Assembly (NCBI RefSeq): GCF_945862485.1
Contig: NZ_CAMAYF010000012.1
Span: 1-60,209 of the forward strand
DNA: 60,209 nt
Source: Sphingorhabdus sp. EL138
Lineage (GTDB): Bacteria; Pseudomonadota; Alphaproteobacteria; Sphingomonadales; Sphingomonadaceae
Direction of reading: 5' to 3'
Under the pieces are notes generated by a model. The model was given only the letters and a program-made list of their open reading frames with translations, made no database searches and was not told the DNA's origin. The position numbers and the translations under genes were made by a program. Below are positions 17,510-27,312 of the stretch, piece after piece; positions within the stretch are counted from its first letter, which is position 1; every line of letters starts with the position of its first letter.

Positions 17510-17525
17510 TCAACACGTATGTTGA
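17510..17525. promoter_or_regulatory. Operator 2, TCAACA-CGTA-TGTTGA
   Basis: A perfect 16-bp palindrome 66 bp before the start of the CoA-transferase gene at 17592 and after the SDR 2 gene. It marks a new transcription unit running from the CoA-transferase to the broken TetR gene. Confidence 0.75.
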
Positions 17526-17591
17526 ATATACTGACCAGATTATAAGGCGAGGTGCTGATTCCGATGACGATCAATAATTCGAGGCAGCATC

Positions 17592-18680
17592 GTGGTTAGC
17601 GTTTCACATTATCTTTCGGGCGTTAAGATTCTCGACTTGTCGCATTATGTTTCAGGGCCGTTTGCTAGCCTTTTGCTCGCTGACATGGGTGCAGATGTCA
17701 TCAAGATTGAGCCGCCAGCAGGTGACCCAATGCGGCATTTGGGGCCCGGTGATGCCAAGGGCGATCCGCTGTTTTACGGCGCTCTTAGTGCAGGCAAATC
17801 AGTGCTTCACCTTGATCTTAAATCTGATGAGGGCTCTGCCCGGATGCAAGAACTTTTGGTTGACACGGATATTTTGATCGAAGGCTTTCGTCCCGGCGTG
17901 ATGACACGTCTTGGACTTGATTATGCACGGCTAAGCGTATTGCACCCGTCGCTTATATATTGTTCGATAAGTGGATATGGCGTGGACGCTCCACTTTCGG
18001 CTGCCGCCGGGCATGACGCTAATTACCTCGCCACAAGTGGTATTCTGCATAGGAACGGCACGACTTCGCCACATTTTTTCGATCCGCCGATAGCCGATAT
18101 GTCGGGCGCTCTGTTCGCTGTGATTGCGATTTTAGGTGCGCTTAATGCACGAAGCCGGACGGGCAAAGGTGCGCATATCGAACTTGGCCTTGCCGATGCG
18201 TTGATGCCTCTTCAACTAATGCAGATCGCTGAATGGGGTGCGAATGCTACGGTGCCTACGCGGCAATCAACCTATTTGAATGGCGCTGCTGCATATTATC
18301 AGGTGTACGCAACCGCAGATGCAAAGCATGTTATGTTGGGGGCAGTTGAGCCTAAGTTCTGGCTAAATTTCTGTGAAGCGGCTGGTCGTCCGGATTGGGT
18401 TAAGCGGCATGATGACCAGCTACCGCAGCATCGGTTGATTTCTGAACTTTCAAACTTCTTTGAACAGCATGAAGCGGTGGCCATTTGTCGTCGTTTTGAG
18501 GGTATAGAATGCTGTCTTTCACCCGTTCTTGATTTGGGAGAGGCGCTTCAGTCGCCGCAAACATTGGCGCGCGGTTTGGTGAAATCGGACGGGGGGAGAC
18601 TGCAGGCGCTCTTCCCAGCTTATTTCGATGGAAAGACGACCACGGCGCGTCCCCCACTGCATAGGCTTGATCCCGCATGA
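17592..18680 (+). CDS. Family III CoA-transferase / racemase (CaiB-BaiF type)
   Basis: A 362-residue protein of the CaiB/BaiF family. Seen: ILDLSHYVSGPFAS and LADMGADVIKIEPP at the N-terminus, then GHDANYLATSG, whose Asp is the expected acyl-CoA/catalytic residue. The GHDxNYLAxSG form and the length near 360 resemble alpha-methylacyl-CoA racemases (AMACR), so it may epimerise a 2-methyl-branched acyl-CoA rather than transfer CoA. The start is GTG at 17592. Its last codon overlaps the next ATG (18677). First gene of the operon behind operator 2. Confidence 0.87.
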   Translation: MVSVSHYLSGVKILDLSHYVSGPFASLLLADMGADVIKIEPPAGDPMRHLGPGDAKGDPLFYGALSAGKSVLHLDLKSDEGSARMQELLVDTDILIEGFRPGVMTRLGLDYARLSVLHPSLIYCSISGYGVDAPLSAAAGHDANYLATSGILHRNGTTSPHFFDPPIADMSGALFAVIAILGALNARSRTGKGAHIELGLADALMPLQLMQIAEWGANATVPTRQSTYLNGAAAYYQVYATADAKHVMLGAVEPKFWLNFCEAAGRPDWVKRHDDQLPQHRLISELSNFFEQHEAVAICRRFEGIECCLSPVLDLGEALQSPQTLARGLVKSDGGRLQALFPAYFDGKTTTARPPLHRLDPA

Positions 18681-20272
18681 TACCTAACGTGGATGTCTTG
18701 ATTGTAGGCGCGGGGTTTGCCGGTCTTTATGCGCTCCACAAAATGCGGGAAATTGGCGTTAGTGCATCGGTTATCGAGATGGCCGACGATGTTGGCGGCG
18801 TCTGGTACTGGAACAAATATCCGGGTGCGCGCTGCGATGTCGAAAGTATGCAATATAGCTATTCCTTCTCGGATGATTTGCAGCAGGAGTGGCAATGGAC
18901 CGAACGTTATGCGCGCCAGCCGGAGATTTATGCGTACCTGCGTCATGTAGCGGACCGTTTTGACCTTCGACGATCAATTTCGTTTGGAACGACGGTGGTC
19001 TCCGCTACATTCGACGATGCTGACCAATGCTGGCGGGTCGGTACCGATAAAGGTGACAATATCGCTGCACGCTATTGCATCATGGCAAGTGGCTCATTGT
19101 CGGTATCGCGTTTACCAGATTTACCGGGCATCGAAAATTTTGCAGGGCCAGTGTTGCATACCGGAAACTGGCCCGACAATGTGCCAGATTTCGAAGGACA
19201 ACATGTCGCGGTCATTGGAACGGGATCGTCGGGGGTTCAGACCATTCCCCAGATTGCTCAGCGGGCCAAGCATCTGGTCGTATTTCAGCGTACACCGAAT
19301 TTCGTCGTTCCCGCCCGCAATCACCCGCTCGCCGAAGAATGGCAAGCGCGATGGAAGTCTGAATATCCAGAAATGCGGGCCCAAGCCAGGCAGGTGGGTA
19401 CCTTATATGACTTCAGTGATACGCCAGCGTTGTCGGTAAGCCCGGAGACGCGCGAAGCCGAATATCAGCGGCGATGGGAAAAAGGCGGCGTCAATTTCGT
19501 CCATGCCTTCAAGGATATCATGACCGATATCGCGGCGAACCAGACTGCTGCAGACTTTGTGCACGAGCGTATTCGTCAGGCGGTAAATGATCCTGTTATT
19601 GCAGAGCGGCTCTGCCCCAAAAATTATCCTTTGGGGGCTAAGCGAATTTGCGTTGGATCCGAATATTATGAAACCTATAATCGTGACAACGTGACTCTGG
19701 TGGATTTGCGCGAGACGCCGATTGTTAGCGTAAATGGGCAGTCAATTCGGACATCCGCCGCGAACCATGCAATCGACATTCTAATTTGTGCGACGGGTTA
19801 TGATGCCCTGACTGGGGCATTGATGCGCATCGATATCCGGGGGCAGGGAGGAGTATCGTTGGCGGAAAAATGGTCTGAAGGGCCGCGCAACTATCTCGGG
19901 CTCATGAGTGCTGAATTCCCCAACATGTTCATCATTACAGGTCCCGGGAGCCCCTCAGTTCTGGTAAATATGGTTGTCGGGATCGAGCAGCATGTCGATT
20001 GGATCGCCGATTGCATCTTGCATCTTAAGGCGACCGGTTCGGCGGGCATTGTACCGCGGGTTGATGCTGAAGATAAATGGGTTCAGCGCGTAAATGACGA
20101 AGCTGCATCGACATTATTTACGCAAGCCGACTCTTGGTATTTAGGCGCGAACATTCCTGGAAAGCCGCGCGTGTTCATGCCTTTCGTGGGAGGCATCGGC
20201 CGATATCGTGCTATTTGTGATCAAGTTGCTGACGACGCTTATCCCGGATTTGAAACTTTGAAGGAGCATTGA
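18677..20272 (+). CDS. Baeyer-Villiger monooxygenase (type I) 2
   Basis: A 531-residue FAD/NADPH monooxygenase. Seen: GAGFAG (residues 11-16), VWYWNKYPGARCDVES, fingerprint FAGPVLHTGNWP, second Rossmann GTGSSG, and the active-site Arg in LGAKRICVGSEYYETYNR. Very similar in layout to monooxygenases 1 and 3 of this window but clearly divergent in sequence, so these are paralogs of some age, each likely with its own ketone. Coupled to the CoA-transferase gene (ATGA overlap) and followed after 1 bp by an esterase gene, as expected when a lactone or ester product is hydrolysed next. Confidence 0.92.
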   Translation: MIPNVDVLIVGAGFAGLYALHKMREIGVSASVIEMADDVGGVWYWNKYPGARCDVESMQYSYSFSDDLQQEWQWTERYARQPEIYAYLRHVADRFDLRRSISFGTTVVSATFDDADQCWRVGTDKGDNIAARYCIMASGSLSVSRLPDLPGIENFAGPVLHTGNWPDNVPDFEGQHVAVIGTGSSGVQTIPQIAQRAKHLVVFQRTPNFVVPARNHPLAEEWQARWKSEYPEMRAQARQVGTLYDFSDTPALSVSPETREAEYQRRWEKGGVNFVHAFKDIMTDIAANQTAADFVHERIRQAVNDPVIAERLCPKNYPLGAKRICVGSEYYETYNRDNVTLVDLRETPIVSVNGQSIRTSAANHAIDILICATGYDALTGALMRIDIRGQGGVSLAEKWSEGPRNYLGLMSAEFPNMFIITGPGSPSVLVNMVVGIEQHVDWIADCILHLKATGSAGIVPRVDAEDKWVQRVNDEAASTLFTQADSWYLGANIPGKPRVFMPFVGGIGRYRAICDQVADDAYPGFETLKEH

Positions 20273-20273
20273 A

Positions 20274-21194
20274 ATGCCACTACATCCCCAATTACAGGCG
20301 ATTGTCGATGCAGCCGCAGCATTGCCGCCCATGGAAACTGTTCTACCCGCGACGCTGCGCGCTGGTTATGAGGCCCAGACCGCGCGGCTTGCCCGACCTG
20401 ATGTTGGCCATGTCGAAGATCGGATGATTCCCGGCCCGCGCGGCGATGTTCGAATCCGCATCTATCGGCCCGATATGCAAGACGGGCACGCAGTCGTTAC
20501 GTACTTCCATGGCAGCGCATTTGTCATTTGCAGCATCGACACGCATGATGTTATTTGTCGCCATCTTTGTTTGGTTTTGAACGCAGTTGTGGTTTCGGTC
20601 GATTATGGCCTAGCACCTGAAGCGCCGTTCCCGGCCGGACCAGACGACTGCGAAGCGGCGACAATATGGACGGCCGAAAACGCAACAAGCATAGGCGGTG
20701 ATCCGGCGCGGCTTATTGTTGCTGGCGACAGCGCGGGCGCAACAATGGCGACGGTGGTTGCGCGTAGACTGCGTGATGCTGGCGGTCCAAATCTTGCCGC
20801 GCAATTTCTGATCTATCCCGTGACTGATTATCCTGACCCTGCGCCTGCATCTTACCAAGAACGCGGCCAAGGGTGCGGGCTTACCGCCAGCGCAATGTGC
20901 TGGGGCTGGGACCTTTATATCCGTAATCAGGAGGACCGCTTTCATCCCGATGCGTCTCCGCTTCGCGTAGCTGATTTAAGTGGTCTGCCGCCGGCTTATG
21001 TAATTACGGCAGAATATGATCTGTTGCGGGACGAAGGCAAAGCCTATGCTGCGCGCTTATTGCAAGCGGGCGTCGATACTGCGTTGGTTCATTATGATGA
21101 CATGAATCACGGTTTCATGGGTATGGTTGGTGTCGTTGATCGCGCTGACCAAGCGATGATTGCCGCAAGCGGCTGGTTGGCAACCAAGATATGA
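20274..21194 (+). CDS. Alpha/beta hydrolase (HSL-type esterase or lactonase)
   Basis: A 306-residue hydrolase of the hormone-sensitive-lipase family. Seen: oxyanion motif HGSAF in place of the usual HGGGF, nucleophile GDSAGATMA, acid in AEYDLLRDEG, and His in MNHGFMGM. It lies directly between two flavin monooxygenase genes, so hydrolysis of the ester or lactone they make is the likely job. The HGSAF variant changes the oxyanion loop. Cytoplasmic; no signal peptide. Confidence 0.87.
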   Translation: MPLHPQLQAIVDAAAALPPMETVLPATLRAGYEAQTARLARPDVGHVEDRMIPGPRGDVRIRIYRPDMQDGHAVVTYFHGSAFVICSIDTHDVICRHLCLVLNAVVVSVDYGLAPEAPFPAGPDDCEAATIWTAENATSIGGDPARLIVAGDSAGATMATVVARRLRDAGGPNLAAQFLIYPVTDYPDPAPASYQERGQGCGLTASAMCWGWDLYIRNQEDRFHPDASPLRVADLSGLPPAYVITAEYDLLRDEGKAYAARLLQAGVDTALVHYDDMNHGFMGMVGVVDRADQAMIAASGWLATKI

Positions 21195-22489
21195 CTCTGC
21201 ATTTTGCTATCATCGGTGCCGGGGCAGGTGGGCTTTGCGCCGCGAAACATCTGACTGCACAAGGTATTGATGTGACTATCTTCGAGGCCGGATCAAGGGT
21301 CGGGGGGCTTTGGGTCTACAACAATGATAGCGGAATGAGCCCCGCATATAAATCTCTGCACATTAATTCGGAAGCAAAAGTCAGCAGCTTCGAGGATTTT
21401 CCGTTTCCGGATGACGCGCCGCTTTATCCCGACCATGCTGAAATGTGTCGTTATTTTGAGCGTTATGCTGCGCATTTTGATCTGACGCGAAGGATCAGAT
21501 TCAGTAGCCGCATTTTGTCAGTGACGCCTATCAATGGAAAATTCGGTGTCGCGTTTGAAAACGGCGCAACCGAAATATTCGATGGGGTCGTTGTGGCTAG
21601 TGGTCACCAGAGTGTCCCGCGCCATCCTCCTCAAATTGAAGGTTATGGCGGCGACTATATCCATGCCCACACGTATCGTGTTCCGACACCCTATGCGGAC
21701 AAGCGCGTGTTGGTAATCGGACCCGGCAACAGCGGCGTCGATATCGCTGCGGACATTTGCACTGTTACCGCACACACAGTCCTATCGGCGCGCTCGCCTG
21801 TACTGATAATGCCCCGAATGATGTTCGGTGTTCCGAATTCGCGGACATTGTCAAAACTCGAACGATCTTTTTTGCCCTGGAGAGTGCGTGTTTGGATCCG
21901 CACAACATTGACGCGATTTTTCCATGGCCGAATGGAGCAATGGGGCTTTCGGACCCCTAAAACGCGAACGCACCCAATAAGCCATCCGACTTTGATATCG
22001 CAAATTGCCTGGGGACGGGTGACAGTCAAACCAGGTATCGCTGCCATTGAGGGTAAGGTGATCCGGTTTACCGATGGCAGCGCAGACACCTTTGATGCGG
22101 TAATTGCCGCGACGGGATATAATACCGCGATCCCATTCCTGCCGGATGAAATTTCTCCCGTTGAAAGTGAAACTACGCATGTCGCGCTTTATAATCGCGT
22201 CGCTCATCCACGCATCGACGGTCTTTACTTCATTGGCTTTTTCGATGTGACCGGAGGAAGCAACATCCGGATGATGGACGATCAAGCGGAATATATTGCA
22301 GCGCTTGTTACCGGTGCAGTGAAGCGTCGATCCGAAAACGAGATGCTGTCCGCAATCGAGGAGGAACGGGTGTGGGCGGCGCGGCAGTTTCCGGATTCAC
22401 CGCGCTACGGGTTAGAACTCGACCCCCGCCGCTATCGAAAACGCCTTGCGCTGGACTATGCGCGTAATAACGCTAAACGGTCCGCCTGA
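21191..22489 (+). CDS. Flavin-containing monooxygenase (FMO type)
   Basis: A 432-residue FAD/NADPH protein shorter than the BVMOs of the island. Seen: IIGAGAGGL (GxGxxG, residues 9-14), GGLWVYNN, the FMO-like segment YGGDYIHAHTYRVP standing in for the fingerprint, second nucleotide motif VIGPGNSGVDIA, and ATGYNTAIPFL. FMOs oxidise N or S atoms, and some (type II BVMOs) also ketones. Coupled to the esterase gene by ATGA at 21191. The true substrate is open; a second Baeyer-Villiger step is possible. Confidence 0.87.
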   Translation: MTLHFAIIGAGAGGLCAAKHLTAQGIDVTIFEAGSRVGGLWVYNNDSGMSPAYKSLHINSEAKVSSFEDFPFPDDAPLYPDHAEMCRYFERYAAHFDLTRRIRFSSRILSVTPINGKFGVAFENGATEIFDGVVVASGHQSVPRHPPQIEGYGGDYIHAHTYRVPTPYADKRVLVIGPGNSGVDIAADICTVTAHTVLSARSPVLIMPRMMFGVPNSRTLSKLERSFLPWRVRVWIRTTLTRFFHGRMEQWGFRTPKTRTHPISHPTLISQIAWGRVTVKPGIAAIEGKVIRFTDGSADTFDAVIAATGYNTAIPFLPDEISPVESETTHVALYNRVAHPRIDGLYFIGFFDVTGGSNIRMMDDQAEYIAALVTGAVKRRSENEMLSAIEEERVWAARQFPDSPRYGLELDPRRYRKRLALDYARNNAKRSA

Positions 22490-22490
22490 C

Positions 22491-23095
22491 ATGAACAGCC
22501 AAATGACCATTAAAGACCAAGTGATTGCGCTTAAGCGCGAACGGATTGTGGAAGCGGCAGCGCAGCTCTTCTATGACCGCGGTTACGACAGGACAACGCT
22601 TGAGGCTGTTGCTGATCACTGGGTGTAACCAAACCGTTTATATACGGCCACTTCAAGTCCAAGGCAGAACTTCTCGGCGTTATTTGCACATGCGGGGTTA
22701 GCGCATCCCTGTCAGCGATTGACAAGATAGCGGCAATGGATTTGTCACCGACCAACAAGCTGTCACTTTTGGGCCGGGATTTTTTGATCGCTGTGCTGAA
22801 TAACCAGCGCAATATTGCTATACTTACCCGCGAAGAGAAGAATCTTGAGCCTGATGAATTCCTGCGGTTGAGCAACTTGCGGCGTGAATTTGATGCCAAA
22901 CTGGTCGCATTATTGTGCGAGGGCGTGGCCACTGGGGAATTTAGATTGAAAGACCCCTATGTGGCGGCGCTATCCATTGGCGGATTGGTGAGCTGGGCCT
23001 ACGTCTGGTACCGCCCGCATGGCAGGCTCTCGCTTGATGCGATTGCCGACGAGGTATCCGCGCTCATCCTGTCGATGGTGGGTGTTACGCGCTAA
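22491..23095 (+). pseudogene. TetR-family regulator, frameshifted
   Basis: ATG at 22491 lies 1 bp after the FMO stop. The frame encodes a TetR helix-turn-helix start (RERIVEAAAQLFYDRGYDRT, then TLEAVADH) but stops at 22626-22628. In another frame the protein continues without a gap: GVTKPFIYGHFKSKAELLG, then on to VGVTR and a stop at 23093-23095. Adding one base between 22619 and 22620 (CAC-CTG-GGT) rejoins a normal regulator of about 200 residues. Either a fresh pseudogene or a base-call error. If intact it would be a candidate for the TCAACA-N4-TGTTGA operators. Its end overlaps the convergent MFS gene. Confidence 0.8.
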
Positions 23096-24326
23096 CCTCG
23101 AACACGCTTTTTCGGAAACGCAGGCCGAAAACCGAGATGATTGCGAAAAGCAGGCAAATGATACTCCCACCCAAGGCATAATCATATGACCCAAACATAT
23201 CTCGCGATCGACCGATCAGGAACGGGCTAAGCCCAAAACCCAGGGAATACATGCTGTAAAACCAGCCATAAATCGCCCCAAAGGCTTTCTGTCCGAACAA
23301 CCGCGATGTCATGTAAGCCAGCAAATCAAGCTCTGCGCCTAGCAACAAACCGATCAACGCCACAGCGAAAATGCCATAACTCAAATCACCTAAACCTAAA
23401 ATTGCGATACCCGCCATTCCCAAAGCCAGAACAGTTACGGACACAGCGGGTGCTGCAAAGCGATCAAGGCACAAGCCGATCGTTAGTCGGCCAATGGAAC
23501 TGGCAACGCCAATGACCGATGCCAATTGAGCGGCGGCCTTGGCATCGGCGCCCAAATCCTGGAACATGGGTATAAGGTGAACAATCATTCCACCTACTCC
23601 GAGCGCCATCGAAACGGATAATATAGTTGCAAACCAAAATGCTTTGGTCTTGCGAGCTTCGGCCAATGAAAGCCCGGTTTTGGGTCCAGCCGTCGATGCA
23701 GCGGCTGTCGCGCGTCGTTCTGCCGGACCAAAACCGAACCAGACAATCGGAGCAGCCAGCATGGCAAACGACCCGATCGTCCAATACCCCGCGCGCCAAC
23801 CGAATGCGGCGCTGACTTCGGTTACAACGTTGGGAACCCAGAAGCCGGCAAGTCCAGCGCCAGTGAGAGCGATTCCTAGGGCGAGGCCGCGCCGCTTGTC
23901 AAATGCGGCGGTAATAGGCCTTACAAGTACTATCGGCGTCGACCCTACACCAAGCATGGCGATGAAAAAATAGGCCAGCCAAAAGCTATAAAGGTTAGTG
24001 ACCAGCATCGTCATGGCAATCACTGCGAGGCCATAGCTTAGCAAGCTCAAAGCTCCGACCCTGGCGGCACCATATTTATCGCAGAGTTTTCCTACAATTG
24101 GCCCGAACAGAAAAACGCCGAACGTCAGGACCGAGACCGCAAGTGAGATGCTTCCCCGGTCCCAGCCAAATTCGACGTTCAATGGTCCGATAAACGATCC
24201 CAGACTGTAGATCATGACCGCATTCATACTGGTGGTTAGGCCAAGGACGGCGCTTAAAACGAGTAATTTGTGACCTGAGAATTCTTTCCACCCACTTGCG
24301 TAGATTGGTGCCGCTGTTGGACTCAT
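23085..24326 (-). CDS. MFS transporter (OFA / monocarboxylate type)
   Basis: A 413-residue membrane protein with about twelve hydrophobic segments and a central hydrophilic loop near residues 200-225. The N-terminal half carries VLTFGVFLFGPIVGKLCDKYGAAR, the usual MFS loop 2-3 signature. General resemblance is to oxalate/formate antiporter-like carriers for organic acids. It probably moves the substrate acid or an intermediate across the inner membrane. GGAG about 8 bases before ATG 24326 supports the start. It lies downstream of the TonB receptor gene in the same direction across a 256-bp gap. Confidence 0.85.
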   Translation of the reverse strand: MSPTAAPIYASGWKEFSGHKLLVLSAVLGLTTSMNAVMIYSLGSFIGPLNVEFGWDRGSISLAVSVLTFGVFLFGPIVGKLCDKYGAARVGALSLLSYGLAVIAMTMLVTNLYSFWLAYFFIAMLGVGSTPIVLVRPITAAFDKRRGLALGIALTGAGLAGFWVPNVVTEVSAAFGWRAGYWTIGSFAMLAAPIVWFGFGPAERRATAAASTAGPKTGLSLAEARKTKAFWFATILSVSMALGVGGMIVHLIPMFQDLGADAKAAAQLASVIGVASSIGRLTIGLCLDRFAAPAVSVTVLALGMAGIAILGLGDLSYGIFAVALIGLLLGAELDLLAYMTSRLFGQKAFGAIYGWFYSMYSLGFGLSPFLIGRSRDMFGSYDYALGGSIICLLFAIISVFGLRFRKSVFEVSA

Positions 24327-24582
24327 TTAACGTCTCCAAATGGCATTCCTATTACGGGCATCATTCCAATTATGACCGTCGACTTCTCGTTGAAGCTCAC
24401 ATATCTCGACATCCGCAACGAACCTAAAATGCGCAAAAATTCTAACATTCGATTTGCATTCCCGACTAAGGACATTCCCTCGAATGCCAGCATAGAAGGA
24501 GCATTGACAGGCGCAAGATCGCTTACTTCGCTTCTATCGCATGGTTCCTTTTCGATCGTGACGTTACTCCAAATACACGACC

Positions 24583-27057
24583 CTAGAATTTGACTTGCAA
24601 CTGAAGGGCAACCTCCCGGCCGCGCGAAACCACACCACGTTGCTCGCCAATAGTAAGTGGTACGCCAGTTCCACCCGTTCGGTCGGCGGCGTAAATCAGA
24701 TAGTATTTGTTGGTGAGATTGCGGCCAACTAACCTTATCGCATAGCGGTCGTCTGCTTCACTAAGGCTAAGGCTCGCATTGAAACGCCAGAAATCGTTTT
24801 GGAATGTCGACGGCGCCATGGTTTCCGCTGCGAAGTAACTGCCACTATAAAATGCGTCACCTGTCAGCTCCGCTATATGATTGCCGACAGGAGCGGAGAG
24901 GGTGAAGCCGGTATTGCCTGCCCAGTCGGGCGAACGAGCCGGTGCTCGACCAGTGAAATCCTGCTGTAACGTCAGCGCCGTAGCATTCACAAAGGTGCAC
25001 GGTGTAGGCGGTGTCGCCGTTGCCCGAACTGTGCCAGCAGGGAAGGCATAACCAAAACACTGACCCAAAAACTTATTAAAGCGCGCATTTACATGAGCAA
25101 TCGCAGCGCGAATGCTCAGGTTGTCGTTGACCTGAAAGTTACCATCAATTTCGAAGCCGCGCTGCTTGACCGAACTTGCATTATTGATGGTGAACGCAAA
25201 ACGGACGGGATCGAACGTATTTACCTGAAGGTTGCTGAACTTAAAGTTGAACAAAGCTGCGTTGAGGCGGAGCCTGTTGTTTAAGAACACCCCTTTCGCA
25301 CCAACTTCAAAGCCACGTGCCTTTTCTGCCTCAAAGTCCGCGTCACCAATCCGCGTTGTTAGCAGTAATGGGCTGGTCAGGCCAAAGCCACCGGATTTGT
25401 AACCGGTTTTATAGGCCGCGAAGATCGTTTTGGTCGATGAGGGACGATAGGACAATGTCAATTCGGGTGAGAAATTATTGTCCTTGTACGTGCCGGTCAA
25501 AAAGCCGGGTATGGTTTCGCCGGGATATAATGTGGTCAAGGTATTAAAGGCACCTATCCCATAGGTGTTTTGTTTGCTGAATTTCTTTGTTTCGCGCGTG
25601 AAGCGAAGCCCGCCGGCCAATTCCAGCTCGTCAGTTATATCGAACAAGGCCTGACCGAAAACCGAGAGCGTGCTGCCTTTCTGAGAATTCTTGTCGGCAT
25701 AGGAGACATAACGATTTGCCGATGCAACATAATTTGCGTCTGAGAGCTTTACATCGTTTGCATCGTTGAGCTCGCTCTTCTGGTAAAAGCCACCAAGCAT
25801 GAAGTTAAAGGATCCGTCGAAGTCCGAGGTTAGACGCAATTCCTGGCTGAAGGCCTCATTTCGCTGAATATCGGAAAAAGCCACCTGCGACAGGCTTGTC
25901 TGGTCGAGACCGCTAAAGAACACATACTTCGTCGAATTGTAGCCGGAAATAGACGCCAGCGAAACGTTGCCAAGGTTCCAATCAAGGTCAAGCGAACCAG
26001 TATACACCGTAAAGTCGCCATAAGGGGTTCCATCGGCAGTCCCCAGCGCGAATGTTTGAGAAATGACCGGCGGGAGGTCGCCAACCGAGGTGCGGCGGTC
26101 AATGACGCAATCTGCAGCGGGATCGACCGCGCCGAATGTCCGAGGATTTGGACCAGTGCAAGGTCCGATATTCTGAGTTGCCACACCAGGCCCGTCATCG
26201 TGCGATTTAGCGTAGAATAGCTTTAAGCGCGCCGTTAGATTTGGAGAAAGATCGCCCTTAAGCGTTAAGCGGCCAAGAAGTTCCTTGTCGCCTGGGCGGG
26301 TGTCGCTTGTGCCCGGCAACTGGCTGGCGCCGATAGGGGCACCCGTTAATGGACGATAAAATGGATTTGCAAGTGGCTGTGCCGTATTCCGCAGCCAGCC
26401 GTCAAGATTACGATATTTGACGGCTAATCTGACGCCAAACGTATCACTTAGCGGCACTGAGGCAACACCCTCGAGCGAGTATTCATCGCCGACAAATTCA
26501 TAGCCAGCGCGCAAAATATACTCCGCATCCTTGCCAGGGTCAGCTGTCTTGATGGATATGACGCCGGCCGGGCTATTTTTACCGAAAAAGAGCGCCTGAG
26601 GTCCTTTCAACACTTCAACTTGCTGAATATCGAAAAAACCGAGTTGGGCAATTCGCCCATCGCTGGTCTGGACGCCATCGATCGCAACCGATACTGCTTG
26701 TTCGAAGCCTGTCTGGTTGGCTGGGGAGCTAATACCGCGGATTGCCAACGATCCACCGCCATTTGATTTATAGGTTCCTATAACAACCGTCGGGGTCAAT
26801 TCTCCGATGCGCGTCAGATCAGAGGCATTGTTGCGCTCAAGGTCCTTTTCACTCAAGACCGAAACAACAACCGGAACGCTGACGAGTGTCTCTTCGCGTC
26901 GGCGTGCAGTAACGACGATGTCATCGGTGGAAGGTGCGAGGGTAGTTGTTGTTTCAGGTGCATCCGACGTTTGGGCAAGCGCGGGGTTGGCAGATCCTAA
27001 CACCGCACAAAGAATTGCGCCTGACAGAATTGCATTATCCTTTTGAACTTTTCTCAC
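24583..27057 (-). CDS. TonB-dependent outer-membrane receptor 1
   Basis: An 824-residue receptor: signal peptide (residues about 1-29, ending NPALAQ), TonB-box-like DDIVVTARRREE, plug domain with FGKNSPAGVISI, and a long beta-barrel ending in the terminal Phe of ALQLQVKF. Such receptors in sphingomonads take up hydrophobic catabolic substrates as well as siderophores. Control is suggested by the extended palindrome at 27138-27177, which overlaps a good minus-strand promoter (TTGACA, 17-bp spacer, GATACT) about 70 bp before the start. Substrate not deducible, but the shared operator ties it to the island. Confidence 0.93.
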   Translation of the reverse strand: MRKVQKDNAILSGAILCAVLGSANPALAQTSDAPETTTTLAPSTDDIVVTARRREETLVSVPVVVSVLSEKDLERNNASDLTRIGELTPTVVIGTYKSNGGGSLAIRGISSPANQTGFEQAVSVAIDGVQTSDGRIAQLGFFDIQQVEVLKGPQALFFGKNSPAGVISIKTADPGKDAEYILRAGYEFVGDEYSLEGVASVPLSDTFGVRLAVKYRNLDGWLRNTAQPLANPFYRPLTGAPIGASQLPGTSDTRPGDKELLGRLTLKGDLSPNLTARLKLFYAKSHDDGPGVATQNIGPCTGPNPRTFGAVDPAADCVIDRRTSVGDLPPVISQTFALGTADGTPYGDFTVYTGSLDLDWNLGNVSLASISGYNSTKYVFFSGLDQTSLSQVAFSDIQRNEAFSQELRLTSDFDGSFNFMLGGFYQKSELNDANDVKLSDANYVASANRYVSYADKNSQKGSTLSVFGQALFDITDELELAGGLRFTRETKKFSKQNTYGIGAFNTLTTLYPGETIPGFLTGTYKDNNFSPELTLSYRPSSTKTIFAAYKTGYKSGGFGLTSPLLLTTRIGDADFEAEKARGFEVGAKGVFLNNRLRLNAALFNFKFSNLQVNTFDPVRFAFTINNASSVKQRGFEIDGNFQVNDNLSIRAAIAHVNARFNKFLGQCFGYAFPAGTVRATATPPTPCTFVNATALTLQQDFTGRAPARSPDWAGNTGFTLSAPVGNHIAELTGDAFYSGSYFAAETMAPSTFQNDFWRFNASLSLSEADDRYAIRLVGRNLTNKYYLIYAADRTGGTGVPLTIGEQRGVVSRGREVALQLQVKF

Positions 27058-27137
27058 AACGCTCTCCCTTAAATTTATGCCAAAACACCGCCGTTATTCT
27101 TTTTGGAACTATTAATTACCCATCAGTATCTCGTGTC

Positions 27138-27177
27138 GCGCATATTTTGTCAACACTAGTATTGACAAAATATGCGC
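27138..27177. promoter_or_regulatory. Operator 3 within a 40-bp perfect palindrome; promoter of receptor 1
   Basis: GCGCATATTTTGTCAA (27138-27153) and its exact complement (27162-27177) flank CACTAGTA. The core at 27150-27165 is TCAACA-CTAG-TATTGA, one mismatch from the shared operator. On the minus strand TTGACA (27153-27148), 17 bases and GATACT (27130-27125) form a good promoter toward the receptor gene. The operator covers the -35 box, so repression is likely. The much longer arms make this copy unusual. Confidence 0.8.
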
Positions 27178-27312
27178 CAATCTAACTGTCAGTTGGATGG
27201 ACCGCATTGATTTTCGATGGGGTTGAATGATCCTGAGATGTTGTATCAACAGGATATGCGTCGCTACGGCGACGTGACGCGCGTGACTAAGCATGCACGG
27301 ATACGCCGTGTT

